Shown: positions 8,253-17,322 of the stretch, in pieces
Layout: each line of letters opens with the position of its first letter
Position numbering within the stretch: the stretch's first letter is position 1
Assembly: GCF_018919205.1 (NCBI RefSeq)
Contig: NZ_JAHLQN010000001.1
Location: 372,001-436,000 of the forward strand
Length of the DNA stretch: 64,000 nt
Source of the DNA: Dysosmobacter acutus
GTDB taxonomy: Bacteria; Bacillota; Clostridia; Oscillospirales; Oscillospiraceae
Reading direction: 5' to 3'
Translations under genes and position numbers: made by a program
Notes under the pieces: model-generated
What the model saw: the letters and a program-made list of their open reading frames with translations, nothing else
What the model was told of the DNA's origin: nothing
Database searches by the model: none

Positions 8253-9560
8253 TCAAACGCAGAAGGCGTGGTAGACAGCGGAGATGGCTTTTTCAAAGTC
8301 GGCTTCATCCACGCCGATGATGATATTCAGCTCGCTGGAGCCCTGATCGATCATCCGGAGGTTCACATCCGCCTCGGCAATGGCGGTGAACAGCCGGGCG
8401 GCCAGTCCCTTCTGACGCACCATGCCCCGGCCCACCACGGCGATCATTGCCATGGCCGCCTCCACGGAGACGGCGTCGGGGTTGACGGTGGAGCATATCT
8501 TCTGAACGATCTCCTGGCGGTGCGGCTCAAACTCCGCGGAGGCCATGACCACGGACAGGGTGTCAATTCCGCTTGGCATGTGCTCAAAGTTCACGCCGCA
8601 CTCCTCCAGAGCGCTGAGCATCTTGCGGCCAAAGCCCACCTCGGAGTTCATCTGATCCTTTTCGACGGTCAGCACCGTAAAGCCCTTGCGGCCCGCCACG
8701 CCGGTGATGCTGCCCTCGGGCTGCTCCTGGGCCTGGGGCACGATCAGCGTGCCCGGGTCCTGGGGCCGGTTGGTGTTGCGGATGTTGATGGGAATGCCCG
8801 CCGTCTTCACGGGGAAGATGGCGTCCTCATGGAGAACGCTGGCGCCCATGTAGGCCAGCTCCCGCAGCTCCGTGTAGGTGATGACGCCGATGGGTTTGGG
8901 GTCGGGGACAATCCGTGGGTCGGTGACCAGCATGCCGGACACGTCCGTCCAGTTCTCATAGACGTCGGACTGGGAGGCCCGGGCCACGATGGCGCCGGTG
9001 ATGTCCGACCCGCCCCGGGAGAACGTGCGGATGGTGCCGTCGGGCAGGGCGCCGTAAAAGCCGGGGACCACGGCCCTGGGCAGCTCCTTCAGCTTTGCGC
9101 CCAGCACACTGTTGGTCCGCTCCGCGTCAAAGGCGCCCTTGGCCGTAAAGAACACGCACTCCGCCGCGTCCAAGAAGGGTACGTCCAGATAGGCGGCCAT
9201 GACCCTGGAATTTAAGTACTCGCCCCGGCTGGCCGCAAAGTCCCGCTGAGGACGCTCACGCAGCTGCTTCTCAATCTCATCCAGGTCCTTCTCCAGGGAA
9301 AAATCCAGGTGGAGCCGTGTGATGATCTCATCAAACCGGGCCCGGATCTCCGTGAAGGGGCCGGCGAAGTCCTTGCCCTCCAGAGCCAAGTCATAGCAGC
9401 AGTACAAGAGGTCCGTGACCTTGATGTCGCCGGAAAAGCGTTTGCCCGGCGCGGAGGCCACCACATAGCGGCGCTCCGGGTCCTGGCGGAGGATGGCCCC
9501 CACCTTTTCAAACTGGGCAGCGGTGGCCAGAGAGCTTCCGCCGAACTTGACTGTCTTCAT
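8253..9560 (-). CDS. lysC: Aspartate kinase
   Basis: Phosphorylates aspartate, the first step toward lysine, threonine and methionine. The 435-residue protein starts with VKFGGSSLA, the ATP-binding signature of the family, and carries SRGGSDITGA in the kinase domain. Two ACT regulatory domains follow, the first starting near GFTVLTVEK and the second around MIAVVGRGM, so feedback control by amino acids is expected. The ATG overlaps the dapB stop (ATGA at 9557-9560), showing translational coupling. Through the leader the whole operon is under lysine riboswitch control. Confidence 0.95.
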   Translation of the reverse strand: MKTVKFGGSSLATAAQFEKVGAILRQDPERRYVVASAPGKRFSGDIKVTDLLYCCYDLALEGKDFAGPFTEIRARFDEIITRLHLDFSLEKDLDEIEKQLRERPQRDFAASRGEYLNSRVMAAYLDVPFLDAAECVFFTAKGAFDAERTNSVLGAKLKELPRAVVPGFYGALPDGTIRTFSRGGSDITGAIVARASQSDVYENWTDVSGMLVTDPRIVPDPKPIGVITYTELRELAYMGASVLHEDAIFPVKTAGIPINIRNTNRPQDPGTLIVPQAQEQPEGSITGVAGRKGFTVLTVEKDQMNSEVGFGRKMLSALEECGVNFEHMPSGIDTLSVVMASAEFEPHRQEIVQKICSTVNPDAVSVEAAMAMIAVVGRGMVRQKGLAARLFTAIAEADVNLRMIDQGSSELNIIIGVDEADFEKAISAVYHAFCV

Positions 9561-10306
9561 TCCGCCCCTCCCGATTCGCCGATCATGGACCGCATGTCGT
9601 AAAGCCCCGCGCCCTTCCCCTGGAGGAACCGGGCGGCGGTGAGCGCCCCTTCGGCGAACAGCGCGCGGCTGTAAGCCTCATGCTTGAGCGTGATCGTCTG
9701 GGTCTCGGTGGTAATCATCACCTCGTGGGTGCCCACAACACCGCCCATCCGGAGGGCGCTGATGCCGATTTCATTCTGCTCCCTTTTGCCTTGGCCGCTC
9801 CGGCCGCAGTGGTTCTTCAGCTCCGGCCGCGCCTCACGGACGGCGTCGGCCAGCATCAGGGCCGTGCCGCTGGGTGCGTCCACCTTGCGGTTGTGGTGGA
9901 TCTCCACAATTTCGATGTCCGCGCCCTCCAGCACCGCGGCGGCCTGCCGGGCCAGGGAGCACAGCAGCGCCACGCCCACCGACATGTTTGCGCTGAAAAA
10001 CACAGGGATTTTTTTCGCCGCTGCAAAGATGAGCTCTCTCTCCTCCTCCGTGTGGCCGGTGGTGGCGATGACCACCGGAAGGCCCCTGCCGCAGGCATAG
10101 GCCAACAGCGGGCCCACAGCGGTATGGTGGGAAAAGTCGATGATCACATCCGCCTCAGGCGCGTCGTGCAGGTCGGCGAGCACGCCCTCCCCTTTTCCAT
10201 AGGCATCCACCGCGGCGGCAAGTTCACCTCCCCGGTAACCCTCCTCTGCCAGCCGGACGATCTCCCGGCCCATGTGCCCGCAGGCACCGTTTGCAATGAT
10301 CCTCAT
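9557..10306 (-). CDS. dapB: 4-hydroxy-tetrahydrodipicolinate reductase
   Basis: Reduces the product of DapA with NAD(P)H. The 249-residue protein starts with the Rossmann motif NGACGHMGREI, has the active-site stretch EIHHNRKVDAPSGTA with the catalytic His and Lys, and ends with the usual FAEGALTAARFL helix. The start at 10306 overlaps the dapA stop in ATGA; an upstream in-frame extension reads through dapA and is not used. Confidence 0.95.
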   Translation of the reverse strand: MRIIANGACGHMGREIVRLAEEGYRGGELAAAVDAYGKGEGVLADLHDAPEADVIIDFSHHTAVGPLLAYACGRGLPVVIATTGHTEEERELIFAAAKKIPVFFSANMSVGVALLCSLARQAAAVLEGADIEIVEIHHNRKVDAPSGTALMLADAVREARPELKNHCGRSGQGKREQNEIGISALRMGGVVGTHEVMITTETQTITLKHEAYSRALFAEGALTAARFLQGKGAGLYDMRSMIGESGGAE

Positions 10307-11190
10307 ACCCGCAGCCCCTGCTCTCTCATAGCCTTCAGCAGGCGCTGGCGGTTTGGCTCCTCCATGGGCGTCATGGGCAGGCGGAGCTCCCCGCCGCACA
10401 TGCCCATCGCGGCCAGGGCGGTCTTGACGGGGATGGGGTTCACCTCGCAGAACAGCGCGTGGATCAGTTCCAGATACTGAAACTGCAGCGCGGCGGCTCC
10501 GGCCGCATCCCCGGCGAAATAGCGCCTGCAGATCTCCGTGGTCTCCCGGGGCAGCACATTGGACAGCACGCTGATGCAGCCGATGCCGCCCACGGACAGT
10601 ATGGGCACGATCTGGTCGTCGTTTCCGGAATACAGGTCTAACTTGCCCTGAATCAGGGCGGCGGTCTCCACAATCCTGGAGATGTCACCATTGGCCTCCT
10701 TGATGGCCTGGATGCGTTCGTGCCGGGCCAGCTTCAGATAGGTCTGAGGCAGAATGCCGCATCCGGTACGGGAGGGTACATTGTAGAGGATCAGGGGGAT
10801 TTTGCTCTTGTCGGCAATGGCGGTGAAGTGGGCCACCAGGCCGTTCTGTGTGGCCTTATTGTAGTAGGGCGTCACCACAAGGGCGCCGTCGGCGCCCACC
10901 TCGGAGGCGAACTCCGTCAGCTCAATGGCGCTCTCCGTGCAGTTGCTGCCCGTTCCCGCCACAAGGGGCACCCGGCCCGCCACGCGCTCCACCGCAAAGC
11001 GGATGACCTCCTTGTGCTCCTCCACCGACAGCGTGGGGCTCTCGCCGGTGGTGCCGCAGGAGACCAGCGCGTCGATGCCGCTTTCAATCTGCCAGTCAAT
11101 GAGCCGGCCATAGCTCTCATAATCCACACCTTTGTCGTTAAACGGGGTGATGAGCGCGGTTGCGATCCCTCTGAAAATTTCCTTTGACAT
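10303..11190 (-). CDS. dapA: 4-hydroxy-tetrahydrodipicolinate synthase
   Basis: Condenses pyruvate and aspartate semialdehyde. The 295-residue protein contains GTTGESPTLS at the substrate end, the catalytic tyrosine region ILYNVPSRTG and the Schiff-base lysine in IQAIKEANGD. The ATG at 11190 has GGGAGGGCATTGAC upstream. It is the first gene of a three-gene operon with dapB and lysC, each overlapping the next by four bases. A lysine riboswitch and intrinsic terminator lie between its promoter and start codon. Confidence 0.96.
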   Translation of the reverse strand: MSKEIFRGIATALITPFNDKGVDYESYGRLIDWQIESGIDALVSCGTTGESPTLSVEEHKEVIRFAVERVAGRVPLVAGTGSNCTESAIELTEFASEVGADGALVVTPYYNKATQNGLVAHFTAIADKSKIPLILYNVPSRTGCGILPQTYLKLARHERIQAIKEANGDISRIVETAALIQGKLDLYSGNDDQIVPILSVGGIGCISVLSNVLPRETTEICRRYFAGDAAGAAALQFQYLELIHALFCEVNPIPVKTALAAMGMCGGELRLPMTPMEEPNRQRLLKAMREQGLRV

Positions 11191-11215
11191 GTCAATGCCC
11201 TCCCGTTTTTTATTT

Positions 11216-11254
11216 CTCAAAAAAAGAACAACCTTTGCGAAAAGGTTGTTCTTT
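11216..11254 (-). terminator. Riboswitch-controlled intrinsic terminator before dapA
   Basis: Arms 11223-11236 and 11241-11254 pair perfectly over 14 bases, followed on the minus strand by seven T residues. It stands 62 bases after the riboswitch aptamer and 25 bases before the dapA start, the position of a transcription attenuator. Confidence 0.85.
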
Positions 11255-11316
11255 ACATGAACTCGTATGGCTTGCCGCCGCGACAAGCGCCGCAGGCCAA
11301 TACAACCACTTGTAAA

Positions 11317-11480
11317 GATAGCTCTCCGCATCACGCGACAGCCCGGCTGCTGTTCGTTTACCGGGCCAGTACAGCCCCGCTGCACCCGGGTACTGCCTTC
11401 GGCATCCCGCGCCTTTCCCCCGGCCAACGGCCTGCACTGCCTTGGCAGCCGGGTTACTCATCGCGCAACGCGCCTCTATC
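11317..11480 (-). ncRNA. Lysine riboswitch (L-box) aptamer
   Basis: Read leftward, the leader opens with GATAGAGGCGCG (11480 down) and closes with GGAGAGCTATC (ending 11317), the two strands of the P1 helix. Between them are the L-box conserved blocks in order: the GATGAGTA turn, GGGGAAAGGCGCGG, TGCCGAAGGCAG and GGCTGTCGCG. The length of 164 bases fits the class. The aptamer binds lysine and favours termination, here of dapA-dapB-lysC, whose products lead to lysine. Confidence 0.93.
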
Positions 11481-11499
11481 TTTCTATATTATGAGTGAC

Positions 11500-11528
11500 A
11501 TAATACCGTATCCGCCGTGAAAATGCAA
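11500..11528 (-). promoter_or_regulatory. Promoter of the dapA operon leader
   Basis: TTGCAT (11528-11523), 17-base spacer, TATTAT (11505-11500), about 20 bases upstream of the riboswitch P1 helix. The -10 matches 5 of 6 and the -35 is weak. Confidence 0.6.
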
Positions 11529-11604
11529 GAGCGGGTGAATGTGCACAATTCACGTATTTTTCGGCAAATTCCACTATGTTCCTGTCAACTTATCATAGTT
11601 TTCC

Positions 11605-12738
11605 TCAAAGTGTTCCCAAAAAAGCCTCCAGCCGGTCCATTCCGAGGGCGATCTCCTCCGTGGAATAGCAGAAGGAGAACCGGACAAACCCCTCCGCGCC
11701 GAAGCAGGTGCCCGGCACGCCGGCCACCTTCCCCTCCCGGACCATCCGCTGGCAGAACTCCTCGGTGTCAAGTCCAAACTTTTTCACGCTGGGGAACATG
11801 TAAAACGCGCCCATGGGCTCCACCACGTCCAATCCCATGCCCCGCAGGCGGTCGTACATATAGTCCCGGCGGGCCCGGTAGGTCTCCACCATGTCCGACA
11901 CGTCGCAGCGCAGCGCGGCGGCGCAGCCGTCCTGGATGAAGGCCGTGACGCTGACCACGTCGGCGGCATGGAGCAGCTTCAGCTTCTCCATCACCGGAGC
12001 GTCGCCCATCAGATAGCCCACCCGCCAGCCGGTCATGGAATAGGGCTTGGAAAAGCTCTGCACCACCAGCAGCCGGTCCTTCAGCTCCCTACAGGCGGCA
12101 AGGCGGGGGCAGGGCCCATAGGAAAGCCCGGTATACACGTCGTCCGAGAGCACAAAGAAGTTCCCCTCCATGGCGGCCCGCCGGATCACCCCAAGCGTCT
12201 CCGCGCTGTAGACGGAGCCGGTGGGGTTGTTGGGGGAGTTGAGCACCAGCAGCTTCGTCCGCTCCGTCAGTACGGAGCGGAGCTTCTCCTCCGTGATCTG
12301 AAACCGGTCTGCACTGGTGTCCAGCAGCACCGGCCTGGCGCCGGCCAGCGCCGCGATGGATTCATAGAGGGAAAAGGCGGGGGTGGGGATGACCACCTCG
12401 TCCCCGGGATTGAGCACACCGGTCATGGCCGTGTAGATGGCCTCCGTGGCGCCGATGGTGAGGATCACTTCCTCCGGGCTGTAGACGAGGCCGCTGTGGG
12501 CTTGTTCAAACTCCGCGATACGGGTGCGCAGCGAAAGGCTGCCCACATTGGGGGGATAGTGGGTATGGTTTTCATCCAGCCCCCTCTTGCAGGCCTCCTT
12601 GATGGGCTCCGGGGTGTTGAAGTCCGGCTCGCCGATGGTCAGCAGGGCACAGCCGGGAACGCTTTTGGCAAGGGCCGTGAAGCGGCGGATGCCGCTGGGC
12701 TCCAGCGTCAGCAGCCGCTGATTCATTCGTTCTATCAT
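11605..12738 (-). CDS. Class I/II aminotransferase, probable N-acetyl-LL-diaminopimelate aminotransferase
   Basis: A 377-residue PLP enzyme of the aspartate-aminotransferase fold. NSPNNPTGSVY is the cofactor-contacting loop, SDDVYTGLSYG contains the PLP aspartate, and SFSKPYSMTGWRVGYL contains the Schiff-base lysine and the arginine-containing segment. Sequence alone would allow several substrates. The four-base overlap with the downstream half of an N-acetyl-diaminopimelate deacetylase gene, and dapH divergent from them, point to the acetylated diaminopimelate pathway (PatA role). Confidence 0.85.
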   Translation of the reverse strand: MIERMNQRLLTLEPSGIRRFTALAKSVPGCALLTIGEPDFNTPEPIKEACKRGLDENHTHYPPNVGSLSLRTRIAEFEQAHSGLVYSPEEVILTIGATEAIYTAMTGVLNPGDEVVIPTPAFSLYESIAALAGARPVLLDTSADRFQITEEKLRSVLTERTKLLVLNSPNNPTGSVYSAETLGVIRRAAMEGNFFVLSDDVYTGLSYGPCPRLAACRELKDRLLVVQSFSKPYSMTGWRVGYLMGDAPVMEKLKLLHAADVVSVTAFIQDGCAAALRCDVSDMVETYRARRDYMYDRLRGMGLDVVEPMGAFYMFPSVKKFGLDTEEFCQRMVREGKVAGVPGTCFGAEGFVRFSFCYSTEEIALGMDRLEAFLGTL

Positions 12739-13841
12739 ACCGCTCTTCCTCCATATCTCCGGGCGATGGACTCAAAGAGGTCGGCGCCCCGGCTCAAAAC
12801 CGCCTCGTCAAAGTTGAAGTTATCCGCGTGGAGGGCAGGCGAGGGGCCGGTGCCCAGGAAAAAGAACAGCCCCGGCAGGTGCTTTTGATACCAGGAGAAG
12901 TCCTCGGTGATCATGACCGGCCGTGGCAGCTCCTCAAATTCCACGCCGCACCCGGTCCGGATGCGGTCATAGAGCTCCGGCGGATTGATAACGGCCGGGT
13001 AGCCGTCGGAGTTGGTGACGGCCACGCCGCAGCCCGTCTCCGCCTGGACGTCCCGTCCGATGGCACGGATACCCTCCAGCAGATCGAAAAACACCTCGTC
13101 CTGAAAGGTGCGCAGACTGCCCTCTATCCGTGCGCGGCCGCTGAGCGCGTTTCGAACCGTACCGCTCTCCATGCGGCCGAACCGGCACAGCCGGTAGATC
13201 TGAGGCGGCAGAGAATCCACCAGTTCCCGCACCCGGCGGTAAAAGAGGACGGCCGCGTCCAGGGCGTCGATCCCCTCCTCCGCCCTGGCGATGTGGGCGG
13301 AGCGGCCCGTAAATTCCGCCGTCACCTCGCAGGAGCGGCTCATCATCTCCAGACGGCGGCTGGCCACCGTCCCGGCCGGAAGGTCGGGCCAGAGGTGCAG
13401 CCCAAAGACCGCCTCCACGCCGCAGCGCTCAAAAACGCCGCTCTCACAGATCTTCCGGGCGCCGCCGGTGGTCTCCTCCGACGGCTGAAACACCAGCAGC
13501 ACATTGCGGTCCGATTCCTTCCAGCCGTTGAGCCGCCTTCCAAGCTCCAGCAGGATCGCCATATGGCCGTCGTGGCCACAGGCATGCATCCGCCCGGGGT
13601 GGAGGGAGGAAAAGGGAACGCCGCTGCGCTCGGTGATGGGCAGGGCGTCGGCGTCGGAACGGAAGGCAATGGCGCTGGGCGCTCCAAAGTCAAAATAGGC
13701 GCACAGGGCTCCTTTGCAGGGAGAGGAGAGATCGCACCGAAGGCCTGAGAGGGCCTTTTCAAGATAGGCCATGGTTTCCGGCAGGTCGCAGTCCAGCTCC
13801 GGAATGCGGTGCAGGGCCCGACGGTCGTCGACAAGGGACAT
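12735..13841 (-). CDS. M20 family amidohydrolase, probable N-acetyldiaminopimelate deacetylase
   Basis: Removes an acetyl group from an amino acid, probably N-acetyl-LL-diaminopimelate. The 368-residue protein carries the M20D metal-binding set: RSDADALPI, MHACGHDGHMA, FQPSEETTGGA and, at the C-terminus, MITEDFSWYQ. The ATG at 13841 has AGAGGTGG upstream and an excellent promoter 37 bases before it; a longer open frame crosses that promoter and is rejected. The stop overlaps the aminotransferase start. Indole-3-acetyl-amino-acid or hippurate hydrolase activity cannot be excluded from sequence. Confidence 0.87.
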   Translation of the reverse strand: MSLVDDRRALHRIPELDCDLPETMAYLEKALSGLRCDLSSPCKGALCAYFDFGAPSAIAFRSDADALPITERSGVPFSSLHPGRMHACGHDGHMAILLELGRRLNGWKESDRNVLLVFQPSEETTGGARKICESGVFERCGVEAVFGLHLWPDLPAGTVASRRLEMMSRSCEVTAEFTGRSAHIARAEEGIDALDAAVLFYRRVRELVDSLPPQIYRLCRFGRMESGTVRNALSGRARIEGSLRTFQDEVFFDLLEGIRAIGRDVQAETGCGVAVTNSDGYPAVINPPELYDRIRTGCGVEFEELPRPVMITEDFSWYQKHLPGLFFFLGTGPSPALHADNFNFDEAVLSRGADLFESIARRYGGRAV

Positions 13842-13877
13842 ATATGCCACCTCTTTGCACTTAAAGAATTTGACCGA

Positions 13878-13906
13878 ATCATAGCACGGGCGGCCCACCG
13901 CGTCAA
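13878..13906 (-). promoter_or_regulatory. Promoter of the deacetylase-aminotransferase operon
   Basis: TTGACG (13906-13901), exactly 17 bases, TATGAT (13883-13878), 37 bases before the start codon. Confidence 0.75.
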
Positions 13907-14023
13907 CTTTTTCTCTTTCGCGGCGGAGCATTTCGCCGCTATCCCGCATATTTGGAAAGGAAAACCGTTCATTTCTGTAAATTTTGTTTTCCCCTTCCCC
14001 TTTTCTTTCCCCACCCGCCGTGG

Positions 14024-14029
14024 TATGAT
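14024..14029 (+). promoter_or_regulatory. Likely -10 box for dapH
   Basis: TATGAT lies 45 bases before the dapH start, with a poor -35 (TTTTCT) 17 bases upstream inside a pyrimidine-rich tract. Confidence 0.45.
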
Positions 14030-14073
14030 GGGTACAACTTTTTTGAATCTTCCGGTAAAGGAGCAACTGAGAT

Positions 14074-14781
14074 ATGAACGCACAGGAGATTATTGAGTAT
14101 ATCCGCACCTCGGAAAAGAAGACCCCCGTCAAGGTCTATGTGAATGAGAAAAGCCCCGTGGACTACGGCGGAGCCACCGTCTTCACCGGCGCCGCCGGGA
14201 ACGTGACCAGCAAAATCGTCTTCGGCGACTGGAAGGAGCTTGGCCCCATCCTGGAGGCCAACGCCGACCGGATCGCCGACTGCGTGGTGGAAAACGACCG
14301 CTGCAACTCCGGCGTGCCCCTTTTGGACCTGAAAGGCATCAAGGCCCGCATTGAGCCCGGCGCCATCATCCGGGAGAAGGTGGAGATCGGGGAGAACGCG
14401 GTCATCATGATGGGCGCCATCATCAACATCGGCGCGGTCATCGGCGAGGGCACCATGATCGACATGGGCGCCGTGTTGGGCGGCCGGGCCACGGTGGGCA
14501 AGCGCTGCCACATCGGCGCGGGCACCGTGCTGGCCGGCGTGGTGGAACCCGCCAGCGCCACTCCCGTCATCGTGGAGGACGACGTGCTCATCGGGGCCAA
14601 CGCCGTGGTCATCGAGGGCGTGCACGTGGGCCGCGGAGCCGTGGTGGCCGCGGGCGCCGTGGTCATCGAGGACGTGCCGGACCACGCGGTGGTGGCCGGG
14701 TGCCCTGCCCGGGTCATCAAGACCAAGGACGCCAGGACCGAGGAGAAAACCGCGCTCATCGACGCCCTGCGGGAGCTGTAA
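14074..14781 (+). CDS. dapH: 2,3,4,5-tetrahydropyridine-2,6-dicarboxylate N-acetyltransferase
   Basis: Acetylates tetrahydrodipicolinate, the committed step of the acetylase branch of lysine and diaminopimelate synthesis. The 235-residue protein has the family N-terminal domain ([20 protein letters not shown]) and then a left-handed beta helix of hexapeptide repeats ([35 protein letters not shown] and following). AAAGGAG lies upstream of the ATG. It is divergent from the deacetylase gene and is followed by its own terminator, so it is a single-gene unit. Confidence 0.95.
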   Translation: MNAQEIIEYIRTSEKKTPVKVYVNEKSPVDYGGATVFTGAAGNVTSKIVFGDWKELGPILEANADRIADCVVENDRCNSGVPLLDLKGIKARIEPGAIIREKVEIGENAVIMMGAIINIGAVIGEGTMIDMGAVLGGRATVGKRCHIGAGTVLAGVVEPASATPVIVEDDVLIGANAVVIEGVHVGRGAVVAAGAVVIEDVPDHAVVAGCPARVIKTKDARTEEKTALIDALREL

Positions 14782-14791
14782 GCAAAAGAAG

Positions 14792-14822
14792 GCAGCCGGC
14801 GGAAAACGCCGGCTGCTTTTTT
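14792..14822 (+). terminator. Terminator after dapH
   Basis: Perfect 10-bp stem (14792-14801 with 14807-14816), loop GAAAA, then six T. Confidence 0.9.
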
Positions 14823-14857
14823 CCCTCTCTTAAAATCAGCTCAGAAAGGAGTTTTTT

Positions 14858-15700
14858 ATGCTGCACATCGGCTGTCACCTCTCTTCCACCCGCGGCTTTG
14901 CCGCCATGGGCCGTCAGGCCCTGGCGCTTCAGGCCGACACCTTTCAGTTCTTCTCCCGCAATCCCCGGGGCAGCCGGGCCAAGGCCATGGACGCCGCCGA
15001 CGCCTCGGCGCTGATGGAGCTGCTGCGATCCAACCGGTTCGCCCCCATTGTGGCCCATGCCCCCTATATTTTGAACCTCTGCTCCAACGACCCGGAAAAG
15101 CGGGCCTTTGCCGCCGAGACCATCGCCGACGACCTGTCCCGGATGGAGCTTCTGCCAGGCCAGCTCTACAACTTCCACCCCGGCAGCCACGTGGGCCAGG
15201 GGATCGACGTGGGCGTCAGGCAGATCGCCGACGGGCTCAACGCCATTTTAAAGCCGGATCAGTCCACCACTGTGCTGCTTGAGACCATGGCGGGCAAGGG
15301 GAGCGAGGTGGGCGGACGGTTCGAGGAGCTGCGCGCCATTTTGGACCGGGTGGAGCTGAAGGACAAGATGGGCGTGTGTCTTGACACCTGCCACGTCAGC
15401 GACGGCGGCTACGACATCATCCACAGCCTGGATGATGTGCTGCGCCAGTTCGATCAGGTGATCGGCCTGGACTACCTGCGGGCCATCCATCTCAACGACA
15501 GCAAAAACCCGCCCGGCAGCCGCAAGGACCGCCACGCCAGAATCGGCGAGGGCTCCATCGGCACGGAGGCCCTGGTGCGCATTGCCTCCCACCCTCTGCT
15601 GCGGGGGCTCCCCTTCTGCCTGGAGACGCCCAACGAGCTGCCCGGCTACGCCGAGGAGATCGCCCTGCTGCGTGCCAGGACGGCGGAGGCGGCGGAATGA
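14858..15700 (+). CDS. nfo: Deoxyribonuclease IV (AP endonuclease)
   Basis: Cuts DNA 5' to abasic sites in base excision repair. The 280-residue TIM-barrel protein shows the trinuclear-zinc signatures of the family: [49 protein letters not shown] and HLNDSK, plus the C-terminal ETPN. AGAAAGGAG precedes the ATG. Its stop overlaps the next start by four bases (ATGA at 15697-15700), an unusual pairing with a secreted peptidase. Confidence 0.95.
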   Translation: MLHIGCHLSSTRGFAAMGRQALALQADTFQFFSRNPRGSRAKAMDAADASALMELLRSNRFAPIVAHAPYILNLCSNDPEKRAFAAETIADDLSRMELLPGQLYNFHPGSHVGQGIDVGVRQIADGLNAILKPDQSTTVLLETMAGKGSEVGGRFEELRAILDRVELKDKMGVCLDTCHVSDGGYDIIHSLDDVLRQFDQVIGLDYLRAIHLNDSKNPPGSRKDRHARIGEGSIGTEALVRIASHPLLRGLPFCLETPNELPGYAEEIALLRARTAEAAE

Positions 15701-17322
15701 AGCCGTTTTTTCTCCGTCTGACGGCGGCCGCGCTGTGCCTTGCCCTGCTGAGCGGCTGCGGACTGCTCCTGGACCCCTCCGCAGTCGACGGTCCCGCCGG
15801 CGGCTCCCAGCCCGTCTTCTCCTCCGCCCCCACCGCCTACGCCGACATGGTCTACCGCCGCTGCAGCGCCGAGGAGGGGGAGGCCCTTCTCTCAAACATT
15901 CGCGCCTATGCCAAGGAGGGTGGAACCCAGGAGGCTTTCAACCGTGACGACGATGCCCTTGTGGACTACCTCCACACCGTGGCCACCATGCGTGAGCTCA
16001 TTGACCTCCAGTGCGCCTCAGACCCCACCGACCAGCGGGCGGCGGAGGAGAGCCTCTACTCCTCTCAGCTGTACCGGGATCTGAATGAGGGCTATTGGGA
16101 GGCCATGCACGCTTTGTCAGTGACCGGACATGGAAAGCTCCTGAAGGAGCACTATACTGCTCAGCAGATTCAGTGGTTCATCTCCTATGATGCGCCAAGC
16201 GCAGAAGAAGCGCTCTATGCCCGGGAGGACGCGCTGTGCCAGCGCTACCGCTCCCTGATGGCGGCGGAGCCTGTGGACGAGGAGGCGGTGGCCCAGGTCT
16301 TCCTTGAGCTGGTTGAGCTGCGCCGGGAGATCGCCGCCCAGGCGGGCTGCGACTCCTATGCCGACTACGCCTATGCGTCCCTCTACGTGCGCAGCTATAC
16401 CCCCGCGGACAGCCAGATCCTCTGGCACTCCGCCCGGGAGTACTTTGCGCCGGACGCAGACAGCCATGCCCAGGACATCTATGAGCAGACGGAGTCCCTC
16501 TTCTCCACCGACCGCATCGACTGCGGCCCCGATGCTATCCTGGACGGCGTGGAGCGCTGCCTCAGCGGTCTTTCCGGAGAGTTAAGCGAATCCCTGTCTT
16601 TTCTGCGCTCCAACGGCCTCTATGACATCGCCCCCAGCGCCGCCAAGGCCGACACCGGCTACACCACCTATCTCTTTGCCTATGACGTGCCCTTCTTGTT
16701 CAACGCCCCCTCCTCCACCTACTACGACTACACCCAGTTCATCCACGAGTTCGGCCACTTCACCAACTACTACCTGACGGGCTGCGACCTGCTGTTCGGC
16801 ATGGACGACAACGACTTGGGCGAGCTCCAGTCCCAGGGGATGGAGGCGCTGCTCCTTCCCCGGTACGAGGAGCTCTTCGGCGGCGTGGAGGGCGCGGCTA
16901 TCCGCCGGGAGGCGCTTTTGAACCTCTTTTACAGCGTGGTGGACGGCGCGCTGTTCGATGAGTTTTTACAGCGCGTCTACGCGGAGGAGGCGCTGAGCCA
17001 GGAGCGGGTCAGTGAACTCTACGCCCAGGTCTGCCAGGCCTACGGCTACGCCAGCGCGCCCAACGGCTGGATGTATCTGGAGCACAACTTCCTCTACCCC
17101 TTTTACTACATCAGCTACGCCGTCTCCGCCATTTCCGCCCTGGAGCTTTACACCATGCTTCTGAGCGATCCGGATGAGGCGCTGAACGCCTATCTCACGG
17201 TAGAGGCCATGGACTGCTCCAAATGGTATTTTACCGACGCTCTGAAGGAGGCCGGCCTCAGCGATGTCTTTGACCCGGAAGCCTGCCGGCGCATCGCCGC
17301 CGCGGTAGACCTGTCCGCGTAG
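15697..17322 (+). CDS. M3-like (oligoendopeptidase F-type) metallopeptidase lipoprotein
   Basis: The N-terminus is a lipoprotein signal peptide with lipobox LSGC (Cys21), so the 541-residue protein should sit on the outer face of the membrane. The zinc motif HEFGH is at residues 350-354 in [12 protein letters not shown], and a conserved glutamate follows in [12 protein letters not shown]. The C-terminal helical region with [15 protein letters not shown] resembles oligoendopeptidase F. Typical M3 enzymes are about 600 residues, so the N-terminal region is shorter. It is translationally coupled to nfo. No terminator follows; a broken gene on the other strand begins within about 15 bases of its stop. 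Confidence 0.88.
   Translation: MKPFFLRLTAAALCLALLSGCGLLLDPSAVDGPAGGSQPVFSSAPTAYADMVYRRCSAEEGEALLSNIRAYAKEGGTQEAFNRDDDALVDYLHTVATMRELIDLQCASDPTDQRAAEESLYSSQLYRDLNEGYWEAMHALSVTGHGKLLKEHYTAQQIQWFISYDAPSAEEALYAREDALCQRYRSLMAAEPVDEEAVAQVFLELVELRREIAAQAGCDSYADYAYASLYVRSYTPADSQILWHSAREYFAPDADSHAQDIYEQTESLFSTDRIDCGPDAILDGVERCLSGLSGELSESLSFLRSNGLYDIAPSAAKADTGYTTYLFAYDVPFLFNAPSSTYYDYTQFIHEFGHFTNYYLTGCDLLFGMDDNDLGELQSQGMEALLLPRYEELFGGVEGAAIRREALLNLFYSVVDGALFDEFLQRVYAEEALSQERVSELYAQVCQAYGYASAPNGWMYLEHNFLYPFYYISYAVSAISALELYTMLLSDPDEALNAYLTVEAMDCSKWYFTDALKEAGLSDVFDPEACRRIAAAVDLSA

Noticed and set aside
11260..11470. T-box leader before dapA
   Set aside because: The conserved blocks and P1 helix are those of a lysine riboswitch and no T-box sequence is present.
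16966..17322. C-terminal 119 codons of the leftward repeat-protein frame
   Set aside because: They are only the antisense of the peptidase gene, carry none of the repeat pattern and start exactly where the repeats stop.
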